Shown: one piece after another, positions 13,189-20,112 of the stretch
Numbering within the stretch: position 1 is the first letter of the stretch
Layout of the letters: every line of letters begins with the position of its first letter
From: Verrucomicrobiota bacterium
GTDB taxonomy: Bacteria; Verrucomicrobiota; Verrucomicrobiia; Chthoniobacterales; UBA10450
Assembly: GCA_003219115.1 (NCBI GenBank)
Contig: QHPN01000078.1
Coordinates: forward strand, 1-22,202
DNA length: 22,202 bases
Direction: 5' to 3'
The notes under the pieces: generated by a model
What the model saw: the letters and a program-made list of their open reading frames with translations, nothing else
Database searches by the model: none
What the model was told of the DNA's origin: nothing
Made by a program: the position numbers and the translations under genes

Positions 13189-15813
13189 CTATTGCGCGAC
13201 CTGATCTATCAGTCGCTTACGAAATTCGGCGCGGAACTGAATTTCATCCGACGCGATCTCCACTGGTTTCCGGCTCGGTTCCGAGAGGTTCTTCTTGGCA
13301 AAGGCCTTCAATTCCTCGATGCGAGCTGGATCGAGGAAGAAAGTAAACAGGCCTGGCAGATAGCTGTTGGCGTTGAGCGTATCTACTTTCGCCACCAATG
13401 GTTTCAGATTTTTCTCCGCGAATTCCCAGGCCAGATCGGGGCGATCGCTCTCCCGTGCGACTTTCGAGACCATAAAAACTGCGCGGCTGGTGGGAAGTTC
13501 GTCCGTTAAGGCGATAGCTAACGATTTCTGGATGAGCTTCGGATCAGTAGCAAACGCGAGCGCATCATAATAATATTGCTTGTCCTCGGTGCTCGCGGTT
13601 TTCAACCCGAGCTCATGTAGTTTTTGCCAAGTGGCGGCGTCACCGTATCGCATGACAATAGCAAAGGTCGGCGCCCGTAAATCAGGCGGGATACTCGCAG
13701 GATCCTTCAAGTAGTTGTCAAAATTTTGCCGGCACGTTTTGATGACTTCTTTGTCGCCGAGCAAACCGAGTATCTGCATCAGGCTCGCCCGCAGCAACGA
13801 GGCAGTCATCGGTTCGCCGGCTTTCGCCTCGAAACCGAGCGCATCGAGTGTCGGGCGCAACGCTCCGCGAGCATAGCGGCGGAACCTTTCCCGTTCTGCT
13901 GTGCCCGCCAGAAGATGATCGATTGAATTGAAGGCGTTGATAATTTGTTCGCGGATCGCAAGTGCCGTGCTCGCCGGCAATCGATCGACCAGGTCAGTAT
14001 AAAAACCTAACGGTTGCCGGCCTTCCTGGACAAATGCCCAGGCGTCACTCAAGAGATTCACCTGATCAGGCACATTCATGCCCGGTAGAGTTGCCAGCAG
14101 CAGCTTCCAGGACGCTTCGTCATACGCGACGCGATAGTTGCCCGCCCCCTCGACGTTCAATTTCAACGCGCGATCGGCCGGAACATCTTCGAGCGTGACC
14201 GCTTTTTCCGACATCAAAAGCGTGGCGGGCGCACTCTGCCCATCAATCAAGTAGGTGAGGGGAATTTTCCAGGTAGCGTGCGCGGTGTCTTTGAAGTTAA
14301 TGGTGAAGCGTTCCTGTGAGAGCACGACTTTGTTGTTCGCTTCCCGCTTTACATTGACGACGGGAAAACCGGGCTGCTCCGTCCATCCGGCGGCAATGTC
14401 AGCCACAGGTTTGCCGGAGGCTTCACTCAACGCGTTCCACAAATCGGCTGTGGTCGAGTTGGAATACTTGTGGGCTTCGATGTACCGGCGAATCCCGTCG
14501 CGAAAGGCTTCTTCGCCAAGAAAGCTTTCCAGCATGCGCAGAAATGATTGACCTTTCTTGTAGGTGATATCGTCAAAGGCACTGTTGGCCTCAGCTTCGG
14601 TCTCGATCTTCTGCTGGATCGGATGCGTGGTCGCGCGCGCATCGCCCTCCATGGCCTGCTCCTTCACAATTCCAGTGCGCCGGGTCGGATCGCGTGGAAG
14701 GTTTTTCTCCAGCCAGACTTCCCATTGCGGATTAAAACGCGCGGTGCATTTCGTCCCCATCCAGGACGCAAATCCTTCGTTGAGCCAAAGGTTATCCCAC
14801 CACGCCATGGTAACGAGATCGCCAAACCATTGGTGTGCGACCTCGTGCGCGATTACTTCGTAAACGCGTTGTTTCGTCGCGACTGATGAATTCGCCGGAT
14901 CAAACAACAATGCGGTTTCGTAGTAGGTAATTCCGCCCCAGTTTTCCATCGCGCCGCCAAACCCGCCGGGAATGGCGAGCTGATCCAGTTTCGGTAATGG
15001 ATACGGCACGCCGAAGTATTCGTTGTAGTAATGCAAAATCTGGGCGGTGACTTCCAATGCATAGCGAGCGCTTTCGGCTTTCGCTTTCGTCGTAGTGATC
15101 CGCAGCTTTACGCCATCCACTTCTGATTCGACTGCATCGAACTCACCGGCACAGAAAACAACCAGATAACTCGACATCGATGGCGTCAGTTGAAATTCCA
15201 CTTCGCGACCGCCGGTGACTTTCTTTTCGCTGGCAACGGGCATGTTGGAAACTGCCATCCAATTTTCGGGAACGACGGTGGTTAGCTGGAAACGCGCGCG
15301 AAAAGCCGGTTCATCCCAGCAGGGGAAAAGTCGTCGCGCATCGGTCGCCTCGAATTGCGTCCCAAGAAAAATCTTCTTCGCGGCTGTGCCTTGTTCCTGA
15401 TATTTGCCGTAGAAGAGTCCGCGCCCGAATTGATTGATCTTACCGTTAAACTTCAGGGCGAGCGTGTGTTCTCCCGGCGTTAATTCTTCGGGCGCCGTAA
15501 TCGTCAACACTTCGTTTTTGGCATCGAATTTGATCGACGTTTTCGGAATCGTTTTGCCATCGAGTTGGGCGTCGCTGAGGGTCAGATCGGCTGCATTCAA
15601 GACGAGTTGAGGTGTCGCTTGTTCGACATTCAGTTTCACCGTTTCGCGACCCGCAAAGGTGAGCTTTTTGATATCAGGTTTTATCCAGATCGCGTAATCC
15701 GTCGGGCGAACTTGCTTTGGCAATTTGCCCGGGGTGCTGGCGAAATCGAAAGGTTGTTCAGCGTGGAGCGCGGTCACAGCAGCGCAAAAGTAAACCAGAA
15801 AAGCGAAACGCAT
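13189..15813 (-). CDS. Exported M1 family aminopeptidase (aminopeptidase N / ERAP-like)
   Basis: This zinc aminopeptidase trims N-terminal residues from peptides, here probably in the periplasm. The start ATG at 15813 gives a clean signal peptide (MRFAFLVYFCAAVTALHA, cleavage after LHA); an in-frame ATG at 15831 would add six residues ahead of it. The M1 hallmarks are present: GAMENWGG (residues about 284-291), HEVAHQW (about 322) with the downstream zinc-ligand Glu in WLNEGFASW, and a catalytic Tyr region. A long C-terminal ERAP1-like helical domain follows, to a total of about 874 residues, the usual size for the family. Its substrates are unspecified peptides. It ends 1 base from the convergent site-2 protease gene, leaving no room for a separate terminator. 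Confidence 0.93.
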   Translation of the reverse strand: MRFAFLVYFCAAVTALHAEQPFDFASTPGKLPKQVRPTDYAIWIKPDIKKLTFAGRETVKLNVEQATPQLVLNAADLTLSDAQLDGKTIPKTSIKFDAKNEVLTITAPEELTPGEHTLALKFNGKINQFGRGLFYGKYQEQGTAAKKIFLGTQFEATDARRLFPCWDEPAFRARFQLTTVVPENWMAVSNMPVASEKKVTGGREVEFQLTPSMSSYLVVFCAGEFDAVESEVDGVKLRITTTKAKAESARYALEVTAQILHYYNEYFGVPYPLPKLDQLAIPGGFGGAMENWGGITYYETALLFDPANSSVATKQRVYEVIAHEVAHQWFGDLVTMAWWDNLWLNEGFASWMGTKCTARFNPQWEVWLEKNLPRDPTRRTGIVKEQAMEGDARATTHPIQQKIETEAEANSAFDDITYKKGQSFLRMLESFLGEEAFRDGIRRYIEAHKYSNSTTADLWNALSEASGKPVADIAAGWTEQPGFPVVNVKREANNKVVLSQERFTINFKDTAHATWKIPLTYLIDGQSAPATLLMSEKAVTLEDVPADRALKLNVEGAGNYRVAYDEASWKLLLATLPGMNVPDQVNLLSDAWAFVQEGRQPLGFYTDLVDRLPASTALAIREQIINAFNSIDHLLAGTAERERFRRYARGALRPTLDALGFEAKAGEPMTASLLRASLMQILGLLGDKEVIKTCRQNFDNYLKDPASIPPDLRAPTFAIVMRYGDAATWQKLHELGLKTASTEDKQYYYDALAFATDPKLIQKSLAIALTDELPTSRAVFMVSKVARESDRPDLAWEFAEKNLKPLVAKVDTLNANSYLPGLFTFFLDPARIEELKAFAKKNLSEPSRKPVEIASDEIQFRAEFRKRLIDQVAQ

Positions 15814-15837
15814 CGGTTCACTATAAGCCATCGCATA

Positions 15838-15861
15838 AATCCGCTACGCGGATTCAGCTAC
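15838..15861 (-). repeat. Single GTAG-foot palindrome near aminopeptidase start
   Basis: On the minus strand GTAG at 15861-15858 is followed by a palindrome AATCCGC GTA GCGGATT. It is one REP-like unit without an inverted partner nearby, 25 bases upstream of the aminopeptidase start codon, so it would lie in or near its leader. Confidence 0.55.
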
Positions 15862-15908
15862 CGAAAGTTGGCACGCTCCAGCCAATCCCGAAGCGCCGCG
15901 TCTTTTCC

Positions 15909-16056
15909 GGGTAGCGCGCGCGTCTCGCGCGCTGGCGAAAGCGTCCCCGTTTTCGCGAACTTTCCGCAACGCCCGATCAACCCATTCAAGGCACTTATTA
16001 GGAAAGCCCGTTTCGGCGTGACGCCGAAACCAACACGCGAGACGCGTGCGCTACCC
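15909..16056. repeat. 148-bp GTAG-foot BIME-like element (CGCGCGTCTCGCG body)
   Basis: The outer ends GGGTAGC (15909-15915) and GCTACCC (16050-16056) are perfect inverted repeats. Each arm is GTAG plus a palindrome (CGCGCGCG TCT CGCGCGC on the left; CGCACGCG TCT CGCGTG on the right) followed by a second hairpin (GGCGAAAGC ... TTTCGCG; TTTCGGCG TGA CGCCGAAA). The middle is about 45 bases of unique sequence. The length is not a multiple of three. The half-element at 19876-19936 is related. Confidence 0.8.
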
Positions 16057-16138
16057 AATCCGCAACCGGGCGCCAGGAATTCAGCCATTTCCGAAACTGG
16101 TCAACGCTTGGTTGCGGCTTCCTCGTCTTGTGAGACAG

Positions 16139-16181
16139 CTGGTCGTGCAAAAATTCGTGCCGAGGCTTACTGCACGACCAG
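16139..16181 (-). terminator. Hairpin at the end of the sigma operon
   Basis: CTGGTCGTGCA (16139-16149) and TGCACGACCAG (16171-16181) are a perfect 11-bp inverted repeat with a 21-base loop; the stop codon of the last gene (16167-16169) lies in the loop. On the minus strand the second arm is not followed by a T run, so it is either a weak terminator or an mRNA-end stabiliser. Confidence 0.4.
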
Positions 16182-16610
16182 CACGATGACCAACTGGCCG
16201 TCACCGACCTGTGGGCCACGAATGATAAGTGGGCTCGCCTTACTCAGTTTCGCCTTTGTTTCCAACAACAACTTTTGTTCCTGAAAAAGTTTCAGATTCA
16301 GCACATAGGCATCCGCTTTCTCGCCACGGGAATCGACCTGCAACGAAAAATATTTGCTGGCGGCGAGCCAGTCTTCTTCGCCCGTCTTCAAGGTCTTGCG
16401 CGCCTCACCAATGAGCTGGAATTGCGAGTAACCAAAAAGTTTTCTGAGCGCCTCTTCGATCTGTGTTATTTCCGCCGGGGTCGGCTCGGTCGGTGGCGAA
16501 TTGCTTGCGATAATTAATCCGCTCCAGACCGTTTGTTCCGGAAGCGCGGCGCCGCCGATACTAACCGCAACAAGCAAAATTGCGATAAGCAGCAACAGAC
16601 GCGCTCTCAT
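16167..16610 (-). CDS. Exported protein of unknown function in sigma-factor operon
   Basis: The 147-residue protein has a clear signal peptide or N-terminal anchor (MRARLLLLIAILLVAVSIGG, then AALP). The mature part contains EITQIEEALRKLFGYSQFQL, KTGEEDWLAASKYFSLQVDS, NLKLFQEQKLLLETKAKLSK and SPLIIRGPQVGDGQLVIVLV. I do not recognise a named family. The pattern of a short periplasmic protein directly after an ECF sigma and its anti-sigma factor suggests an envelope-associated partner or target. The start lies 3 bases after the anti-sigma stop, so the genes are cotranscribed. Confidence 0.75.
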   Translation of the reverse strand: MRARLLLLIAILLVAVSIGGAALPEQTVWSGLIIASNSPPTEPTPAEITQIEEALRKLFGYSQFQLIGEARKTLKTGEEDWLAASKYFSLQVDSRGEKADAYVLNLKLFQEQKLLLETKAKLSKASPLIIRGPQVGDGQLVIVLVVQ

Positions 16611-16613
16611 TCT

Positions 16614-17126
16614 TTATTTTGTTGCGTATTCGGCTGGTAGCGATTGCAGGCCTTCCACCCAAAGCACGGTCACGTGATCTTCCTTTTTCTGGAACATCGA
16701 AATCGTCGCGTTCGGGCTCACCGTCGGATCGACCCGATACGTCAAAATCTCAGTCAGATACTGCGACTGGCTTGGTGGCGTCTTTTCACGAAGGACCACG
16801 AAGGTGCAAAGGGCGAAAACCGCAAGTGACGTGGCGGAACCCCAAAGCAGGCGTCGAATGGTCCACCAACCAGTCCGCACCACATCGGGCTCGCGTCGCG
16901 CCGGAGCCCTCTCGCGATCCAAACGTTCCCGTAATTGATGATTAAAGAAATCGGCGTTGGACAGCGCAACAGCTTGTTTGCGCAAAAAGGAACCGAGTTG
17001 TTTTGCACTCTGCTTTTCAGCTTCGGCCGCAGCTCTATCGGGAAGCGAGGCAAGGAACTCCTCGAGTTCGCGACCTGTCAGCTGGTCGTCGACCCAGGCC
17101 GTCCACTTTTCCTCAAACGTTTTCAT
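16614..17126 (-). CDS. Transmembrane anti-sigma factor
   Basis: The 170-residue protein begins MKTFEEKWTAWVDDQLTGRE, typical of the cytoplasmic N-terminal region of anti-sigma factors, although without the HxxxCxxC zinc motif. One transmembrane helix follows at about residues 90-111 (LLWGSATSLAVFALCTFVVL), then a short periplasmic tail. It should hold the preceding ECF sigma factor inactive until released, perhaps by proteolysis. The ATG at 17126 is chosen over the in-frame ATG at 17132 because AAGGA sits at the right distance for 17126 only. It overlaps the end of the sigma gene by 14 bases, indicating translational coupling. Confidence 0.82.
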   Translation of the reverse strand: MKTFEEKWTAWVDDQLTGRELEEFLASLPDRAAAEAEKQSAKQLGSFLRKQAVALSNADFFNHQLRERLDRERAPARREPDVVRTGWWTIRRLLWGSATSLAVFALCTFVVLREKTPPSQSQYLTEILTYRVDPTVSPNATISMFQKKEDHVTVLWVEGLQSLPAEYATK

Positions 17127-17724
17127 AAACATCCTTCAATAAATTCTGCAGCTTTTTGCGGGCATAGAAGAGCCGCGACATCACGGTCCCGATGGAACAG
17201 CCGAGTGCCTCCGCAATCTCGTGATATTGCATGTCTTCCGTTTCCTTCATCAAAATCACAGCCCGATGTTCCGGCGAAAGTTGCGCGATCGCCTCGTCGA
17301 TCCGCGATCGGACTTCGCGCCGTTCCATTTGCTGATGTGGCAGCGCTTCAGCCCGGGGGACCGTTTTCGAAGCCGGATCGATCTCGTGCAATTGCACATT
17401 GTCATCGAATTCGGTGCCGCCCGCTTTCACCTGTTTTTTGCGAAGCCAATCAATGGTCACATTCATCACGATTCGATACAGCCAGGTGTAAAACGACGAT
17501 TTCCCGCGAAAGCGAGCCATCGATTTCCACGCTTTCACGAAACTGTCTTGAGCGAGGTCCCAGGCGTCCTGCTCGTTATGGACCATGTTGTAGATCATTC
17601 CAAAAACTCGGGTTCGGTAGCGTACCACCAGCTCATCAAAAGCCCCGCTGCTTCCGTTCTGGCACTGTTTTACCAGGTCCAGTTCCGAGACATCGGGCTG
17701 AGCTACAGGCGCTTCCGTTTGCAT
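17113..17724 (-). CDS. ECF-type sigma-70 family RNA polymerase sigma factor
   Basis: The 203-residue RpoE-like ECF sigma factor directs RNA polymerase to a specific promoter set. Region 2 runs from FDELVVRYRTRVFGMIYNMV through EQDAWDLAQDSFVKAWKSM to FRGKSSFYTWLYRIVMNVTI; region 4 includes AIAQLSPEHRAVILMKETED, MQYHEIAEALGCSIGTVMSR and LFYARKKLQNLL, with a classic helix-turn-helix. A variable linker of about 35 residues separates them. The anti-sigma gene overlaps its 3' end. Two small unknown genes lie directly upstream on the same strand, the nearer one 31 bases away, so the whole group may be one autoregulated operon. The signal is unknown. Confidence 0.93.
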   Translation of the reverse strand: MQTEAPVAQPDVSELDLVKQCQNGSSGAFDELVVRYRTRVFGMIYNMVHNEQDAWDLAQDSFVKAWKSMARFRGKSSFYTWLYRIVMNVTIDWLRKKQVKAGGTEFDDNVQLHEIDPASKTVPRAEALPHQQMERREVRSRIDEAIAQLSPEHRAVILMKETEDMQYHEIAEALGCSIGTVMSRLFYARKKLQNLLKDVYENV

Positions 17725-17755
17725 ATTTGGACGGAGGCGGGGGGATTTAATTCAT

Positions 17756-17998
17756 TCAACCCCGAAAGCCTTCGGAGCCGAAGCGCCGGCGCCACTCGCA
17801 GCGGTATTCCCCGATTAGGGTAATAATCCCGTACCGCACTTGGAAAAGGCGCTGCATCAGAACCACATGTTGAGGTGGCGGGATTCGCTTCTCTCGCAAA
17901 AGCGCCGCTGCAGCGTCCATGGAAAGAGTGATGGCTTTCAGAGCTCGTTTCAAATAGGCGATTGTCATCCCGATTTCATCGACGTCTTCGCCGCTCAA
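17756..17998 (-). CDS. Small protein of unknown function, overlapping its upstream neighbour
   Basis: The 80-residue protein would begin at TTG 17998 (MSGEDVDEIGMTIAYLKRAL); a stop lies a few codons upstream in the frame, so the start is TTG 17998 or the internal ATG at 17968. It is mostly helical by appearance, ending YGIITLIGEYRCEWRRRFGS. I recognise no family. It overlaps the end of the upstream 132-residue gene by 23 bases and ends 31 bases before the ECF sigma gene, so it is likely cotranscribed with both. Confidence that it is a real gene is moderate, resting on the coupling and orientation. Confidence 0.55.
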   Translation of the reverse strand: MSGEDVDEIGMTIAYLKRALKAITLSMDAAAALLREKRIPPPQHVVLMQRLFQVRYGIITLIGEYRCEWRRRFGSEGFRG

Positions 17999-18374
17999 GG
18001 CTGCTGCAAGCCAGTTTCACCGCCGAGGGCTCGTTTTGCAGGGCTGAATCCTGATCGAATATGTGATCGATCCAGACCGTGAGGGCAAAGGCGGCTCGAT
18101 AGAGACTGTGGTCTTCAAAGGAATCGGGCGGTGGCGGTTTCCCGTCCTCCTCGTCTTCTTCCAGCAAGGCGTCGACTTCCTGGGTCCAGTCACGACCCTC
18201 GAGCAATTGGGTCCAGCCCATTTCGCGGGCGATGATTTGGTCGCGATTCGGATCGTCCAGGTACTTTTCCAGCAGCTCCATGTATTTCTCCGTTTTATGG
18301 TCCTGCTGCCGGAGAAACCGTTCCCAATCGTATTCGTCCCATGCGCGTTCCGGCTGGTGATCGAATCCCGCCAT
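17976..18374 (-). CDS. Acidic protein of unknown function upstream of sigma operon
   Basis: The 132-residue acidic protein begins MAGFDHQPERAWDEYDWERF and contains TEKYMELLEKYLDDPNRDQI, LLEGRDWTQEVDALLEEDEE and ALTVWIDHIFDQDSA, ending in a run of arginines. It is rich in Asp, Glu and Trp and probably helical and cytoplasmic. No family is recognised. It is the first gene of the minus-strand run that includes the ECF sigma factor. No clear Shine-Dalgarno precedes the ATG. Confidence 0.68.
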   Translation of the reverse strand: MAGFDHQPERAWDEYDWERFLRQQDHKTEKYMELLEKYLDDPNRDQIIAREMGWTQLLEGRDWTQEVDALLEEDEEDGKPPPPDSFEDHSLYRAAFALTVWIDHIFDQDSALQNEPSAVKLACSSLERRRRR

Positions 18375-18428
18375 ATAAGAAATAGACGCCAGCTTCCAAC
18401 CTGGCGCAAAGCCTTTCCATCTAATTTA

Positions 18429-18458
18429 ACCCACGAAATACGCGAAAGACGCGAAAAA
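18429..18458. repeat. ACGAAA-type short intergenic repeat
   Basis: The sequence CCCACGAAATACGCGAAAGA continuing CGCGAAAAAT has a periodic (A/G)CGAAA pattern, like the CACGAAA(T/G)ACACGAAA sequences dispersed between genes in many environmental genomes. Its function is unknown. Confidence 0.45.
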
Positions 18459-18486
18459 TAGGAACCAGATCTGCGTGACGAAAATC

Positions 18487-18664
18487 TAGCGGCGACGCCC
18501 TCGTCGCTGGAAGTCGTGTCCTCGCCGCGCGAATTACCGTGACGCAAGCAATCCTGCCTGCGAGCAACCACACGCACGGGGGGTGCAGACAAGATTGTCT
18601 GCATCACGGTAATGGCCTGGCGGCGAGGCGTCGCCCTCACCTTGTGCGACGAGGGCGCAGCTAC
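18487..18664. repeat. GTAG-foot element (GCGACGCCCTCGTCGC body) carrying a nested element; overlaps rlmN stop
   Basis: The left arm CTAGCGGCGACGCCCTCGTC (18486-18505) and the right arm around GTGCGACGAGGGCGCAGCTAC (ending 18664) are inverted copies, and an extra partial copy (GGCGGCGAGGCGTCGCCCTC) lies before the right arm. The element's terminal CTAC on the plus strand is GTAG on the minus strand, and its TAG is the rlmN stop codon. Another 81-base element is inserted inside. Confidence 0.7.
18533..18613. repeat. Nested 81-bp inverted-repeat element
   Basis: ATTACCGTGACGCAAGCAAT at 18533-18552 and its inverted partner GATTGTCTGCATCACGGTAAT ending at 18613 form an imperfect stem of about 30 bases, with an inner palindrome GCAGACAAGATTGTCTGC. 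It sits inside the larger GTAG-foot element, so it inserted later, or the two are parts of one compound repeat. Confidence 0.65.
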
Positions 18665-19767
18665 GACGCCAGCAAGCGGGAGGCGTGCTCTACTTTTTGC
18701 GTCTGCAGACGCAACTGTCCGCAGGCCGCGGCGATATCGTCGCCTTTTTCCCGGCGCAACGTAGCTCGCACTCCAGGGGCACGGAGAACGGCGAGAAATC
18801 TTTTCTGCCGGTCGGGAGATGGGGGCGACCAGTCCAGACCTTCGACGTTGTTGTAGGGAATCAGGTTGACCTTGGCGTCCAACGAATGCGCGTGGTTCGC
18901 CAAGTCGCGCGCCTGCTCATCCGAATCATTTACCTCCGCGATCAAGATGTATTCGAAGGTGATCCGCTGCTTTTTCCGAGAGGTGAAATAGCGGCAGGCC
19001 TCCAGCAGCGCACTCAAGTTATACTTGCGATTGATCGGCATGATCCGGCCGCGCACGTCATCCGTCGCACCATGCAGTGAAACCGCCAATCGAATTTGCA
19101 GCGGTTGCTCCGCCAGTTTTCGAATCTGCGGGACAAGTCCACTGGTTGAGATCGTGATGTGGCGTGCCCCGATAGAAATTCCCCACGGCGCATTGATGAT
19201 CTGAATCGCACGCATGAGATTATCGTAATTCGCCAGCGGCTCGCCCATTCCCATGAAGACAATGTTGTCAATGCGTTCTCCGCTTTGTTCTTCGACCGCC
19301 ATGATCTGATTCACAATTTCATCGGGGCGCAGATTGCGTTTCCATCCGTCGAGCCCGCTCGCGCAGAATTTGCAGCCGTAGGCGCAACCGACCTGGGTCG
19401 AAAGGCAAATTGTCCGCCGATCCGATGGTGATCCGTAAAGTGCCGGCGATGCTGGGATCAGGACGGATTCGATCAGATTTCCGTCGCTTAAACGAAAGAG
19501 AAATTTTCGTGTTGTATCTGTGGAACCGAGGACGCGAACGACATCGATTTTGTCGAAGGAAAAATCGTTCGCGAGTTTCGCGCGTAAAGCTTGGGGCAAG
19601 TCGGTCATCTCGGCAAACGAGTTGACGCGCTTTTTGTAGAGCCAATCGGTGATTTGACCGGCACGGTAGAATGGCTGGGCAATCCCACGCAGCTCATCGA
19701 GATGCAAGGATTTGACATCGACTCGGGTCGGCGCGCTCACGATCGAATTTAGCCGATTACCGCTCAA
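18661..19767 (-). CDS. rlmN: 23S rRNA (adenine2503-C2)-methyltransferase / tRNA A37 methyltransferase
   Basis: This radical-SAM enzyme makes 2-methyladenosine at A2503 of 23S rRNA, and in many bacteria at A37 of certain tRNAs. The 368-residue protein carries CAYGCKFC (Cys128, 132 and 135), which binds the 4Fe-4S cluster, plus the RlmN-specific Cys121 in TICLSTQVGC and the methyl-carrying Cys349 in IAAACGQL. Other family marks are FMGMGEPLANYDN, ISTSGLVPQIRKLA, LAVSLHGATDDVR and VNLIPYNN. The start is TTG 19767 or GTG 19740 (359 residues); neither has a clear Shine-Dalgarno. Its TAG stop lies inside the GTAG of a palindromic element, so the last residues may have been shaped by that insertion. 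It is flanked by repeats on both sides and appears monocistronic. Confidence 0.96.
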   Translation of the reverse strand: MSGNRLNSIVSAPTRVDVKSLHLDELRGIAQPFYRAGQITDWLYKKRVNSFAEMTDLPQALRAKLANDFSFDKIDVVRVLGSTDTTRKFLFRLSDGNLIESVLIPASPALYGSPSDRRTICLSTQVGCAYGCKFCASGLDGWKRNLRPDEIVNQIMAVEEQSGERIDNIVFMGMGEPLANYDNLMRAIQIINAPWGISIGARHITISTSGLVPQIRKLAEQPLQIRLAVSLHGATDDVRGRIMPINRKYNLSALLEACRYFTSRKKQRITFEYILIAEVNDSDEQARDLANHAHSLDAKVNLIPYNNVEGLDWSPPSPDRQKRFLAVLRAPGVRATLRREKGDDIAAACGQLRLQTQKVEHASRLLAS

Positions 19768-20112
19768 TTGCAGCCAGTCGCGAATCTCTTATTCTCGTTC
19801 CAAGACTCAGTTTGATGGTGTCTAGGCGGTCTCCGATCTCACATCTACAGTTTGGTCGTGATCGCCGCGATTGGGAGCTGGGGAAGCGTTTCGGCGAGGC
19901 GCCGAAATGAGCACGCGGGGGCGCGTGCGCTCCCCGAAGACGAGGAACCGAGCGCCGAACTCGGCACATTTACCCCACGTAAATACATCCTTTCACCTTG
20001 AAGCATAGCGGACACTCGCCAGCCTGCGCGAATGGCACCGCGGCGCACACCGTGGCTGATCGGTTGGGAAGCAGCCAAAGCAAATGCGGCGCCGGCGTTT
20101 GTAATCGGGGGT
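19768..20112. other. 345-bp intergenic region with one repeat
   Basis: This lies between the rlmN start and the HAD gene end, both on the minus strand. It holds one repeat (19876-19936) and presumably the rlmN promoter, which I cannot place. A plus-strand stretch near 20030-20095 reads MAPRRTPWLIGWEAAKANAA without a credible gene around it; it may be a decayed fragment. No RNA gene was recognised. Confidence 0.4.
19876..19936. repeat. GGAG-foot palindromic half-element related to the 15909-16056 repeat
   Basis: CGTTTCGGCGAGGCGCCGAAA followed by GAGCACGCGGGGGCGCGTGCGCTCCCC parallels the right half of the 15909-16056 element (CGTTTCGGCGTGACGCCGAAA, then CACGCGAGACGCGTGCGCTACCC). Read on the minus strand the foot is GGAG instead of GTAG; both tetranucleotides are known feet of RAYT-associated REPs. 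There is no clear inverted partner apart from GGGAGCTGGGG at the left edge. Confidence 0.65.

Larger units (their letters stand above)
15814..16166. other. Repeat-filled intergenic region
   Basis: About 350 bases lie between the M1 gene start and the end of the sigma operon. The region contains a single GTAG-foot palindrome (15838-15861), a 148-bp paired element (15909-16056) and one arm of a hairpin (16139-16149). An open minus-strand frame across the element is a repeat translation and not a convincing gene. The M1 promoter must lie in the first few dozen bases, but I cannot place it. Confidence 0.5.

Noticed and set aside
15858..16088. 76-codon minus-strand open frame between the sigma operon and the aminopeptidase gene
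   Set aside because: Most of it is translation of the 148-bp palindromic element; the flanks are short and match nothing recognised.
18017..18640. Long minus-strand frame overlapping the 132-residue gene and the repeats
   Set aside because: It has Arg/Ser-rich shadow composition, crosses two palindromic elements, and is out of frame with the better-supported gene.
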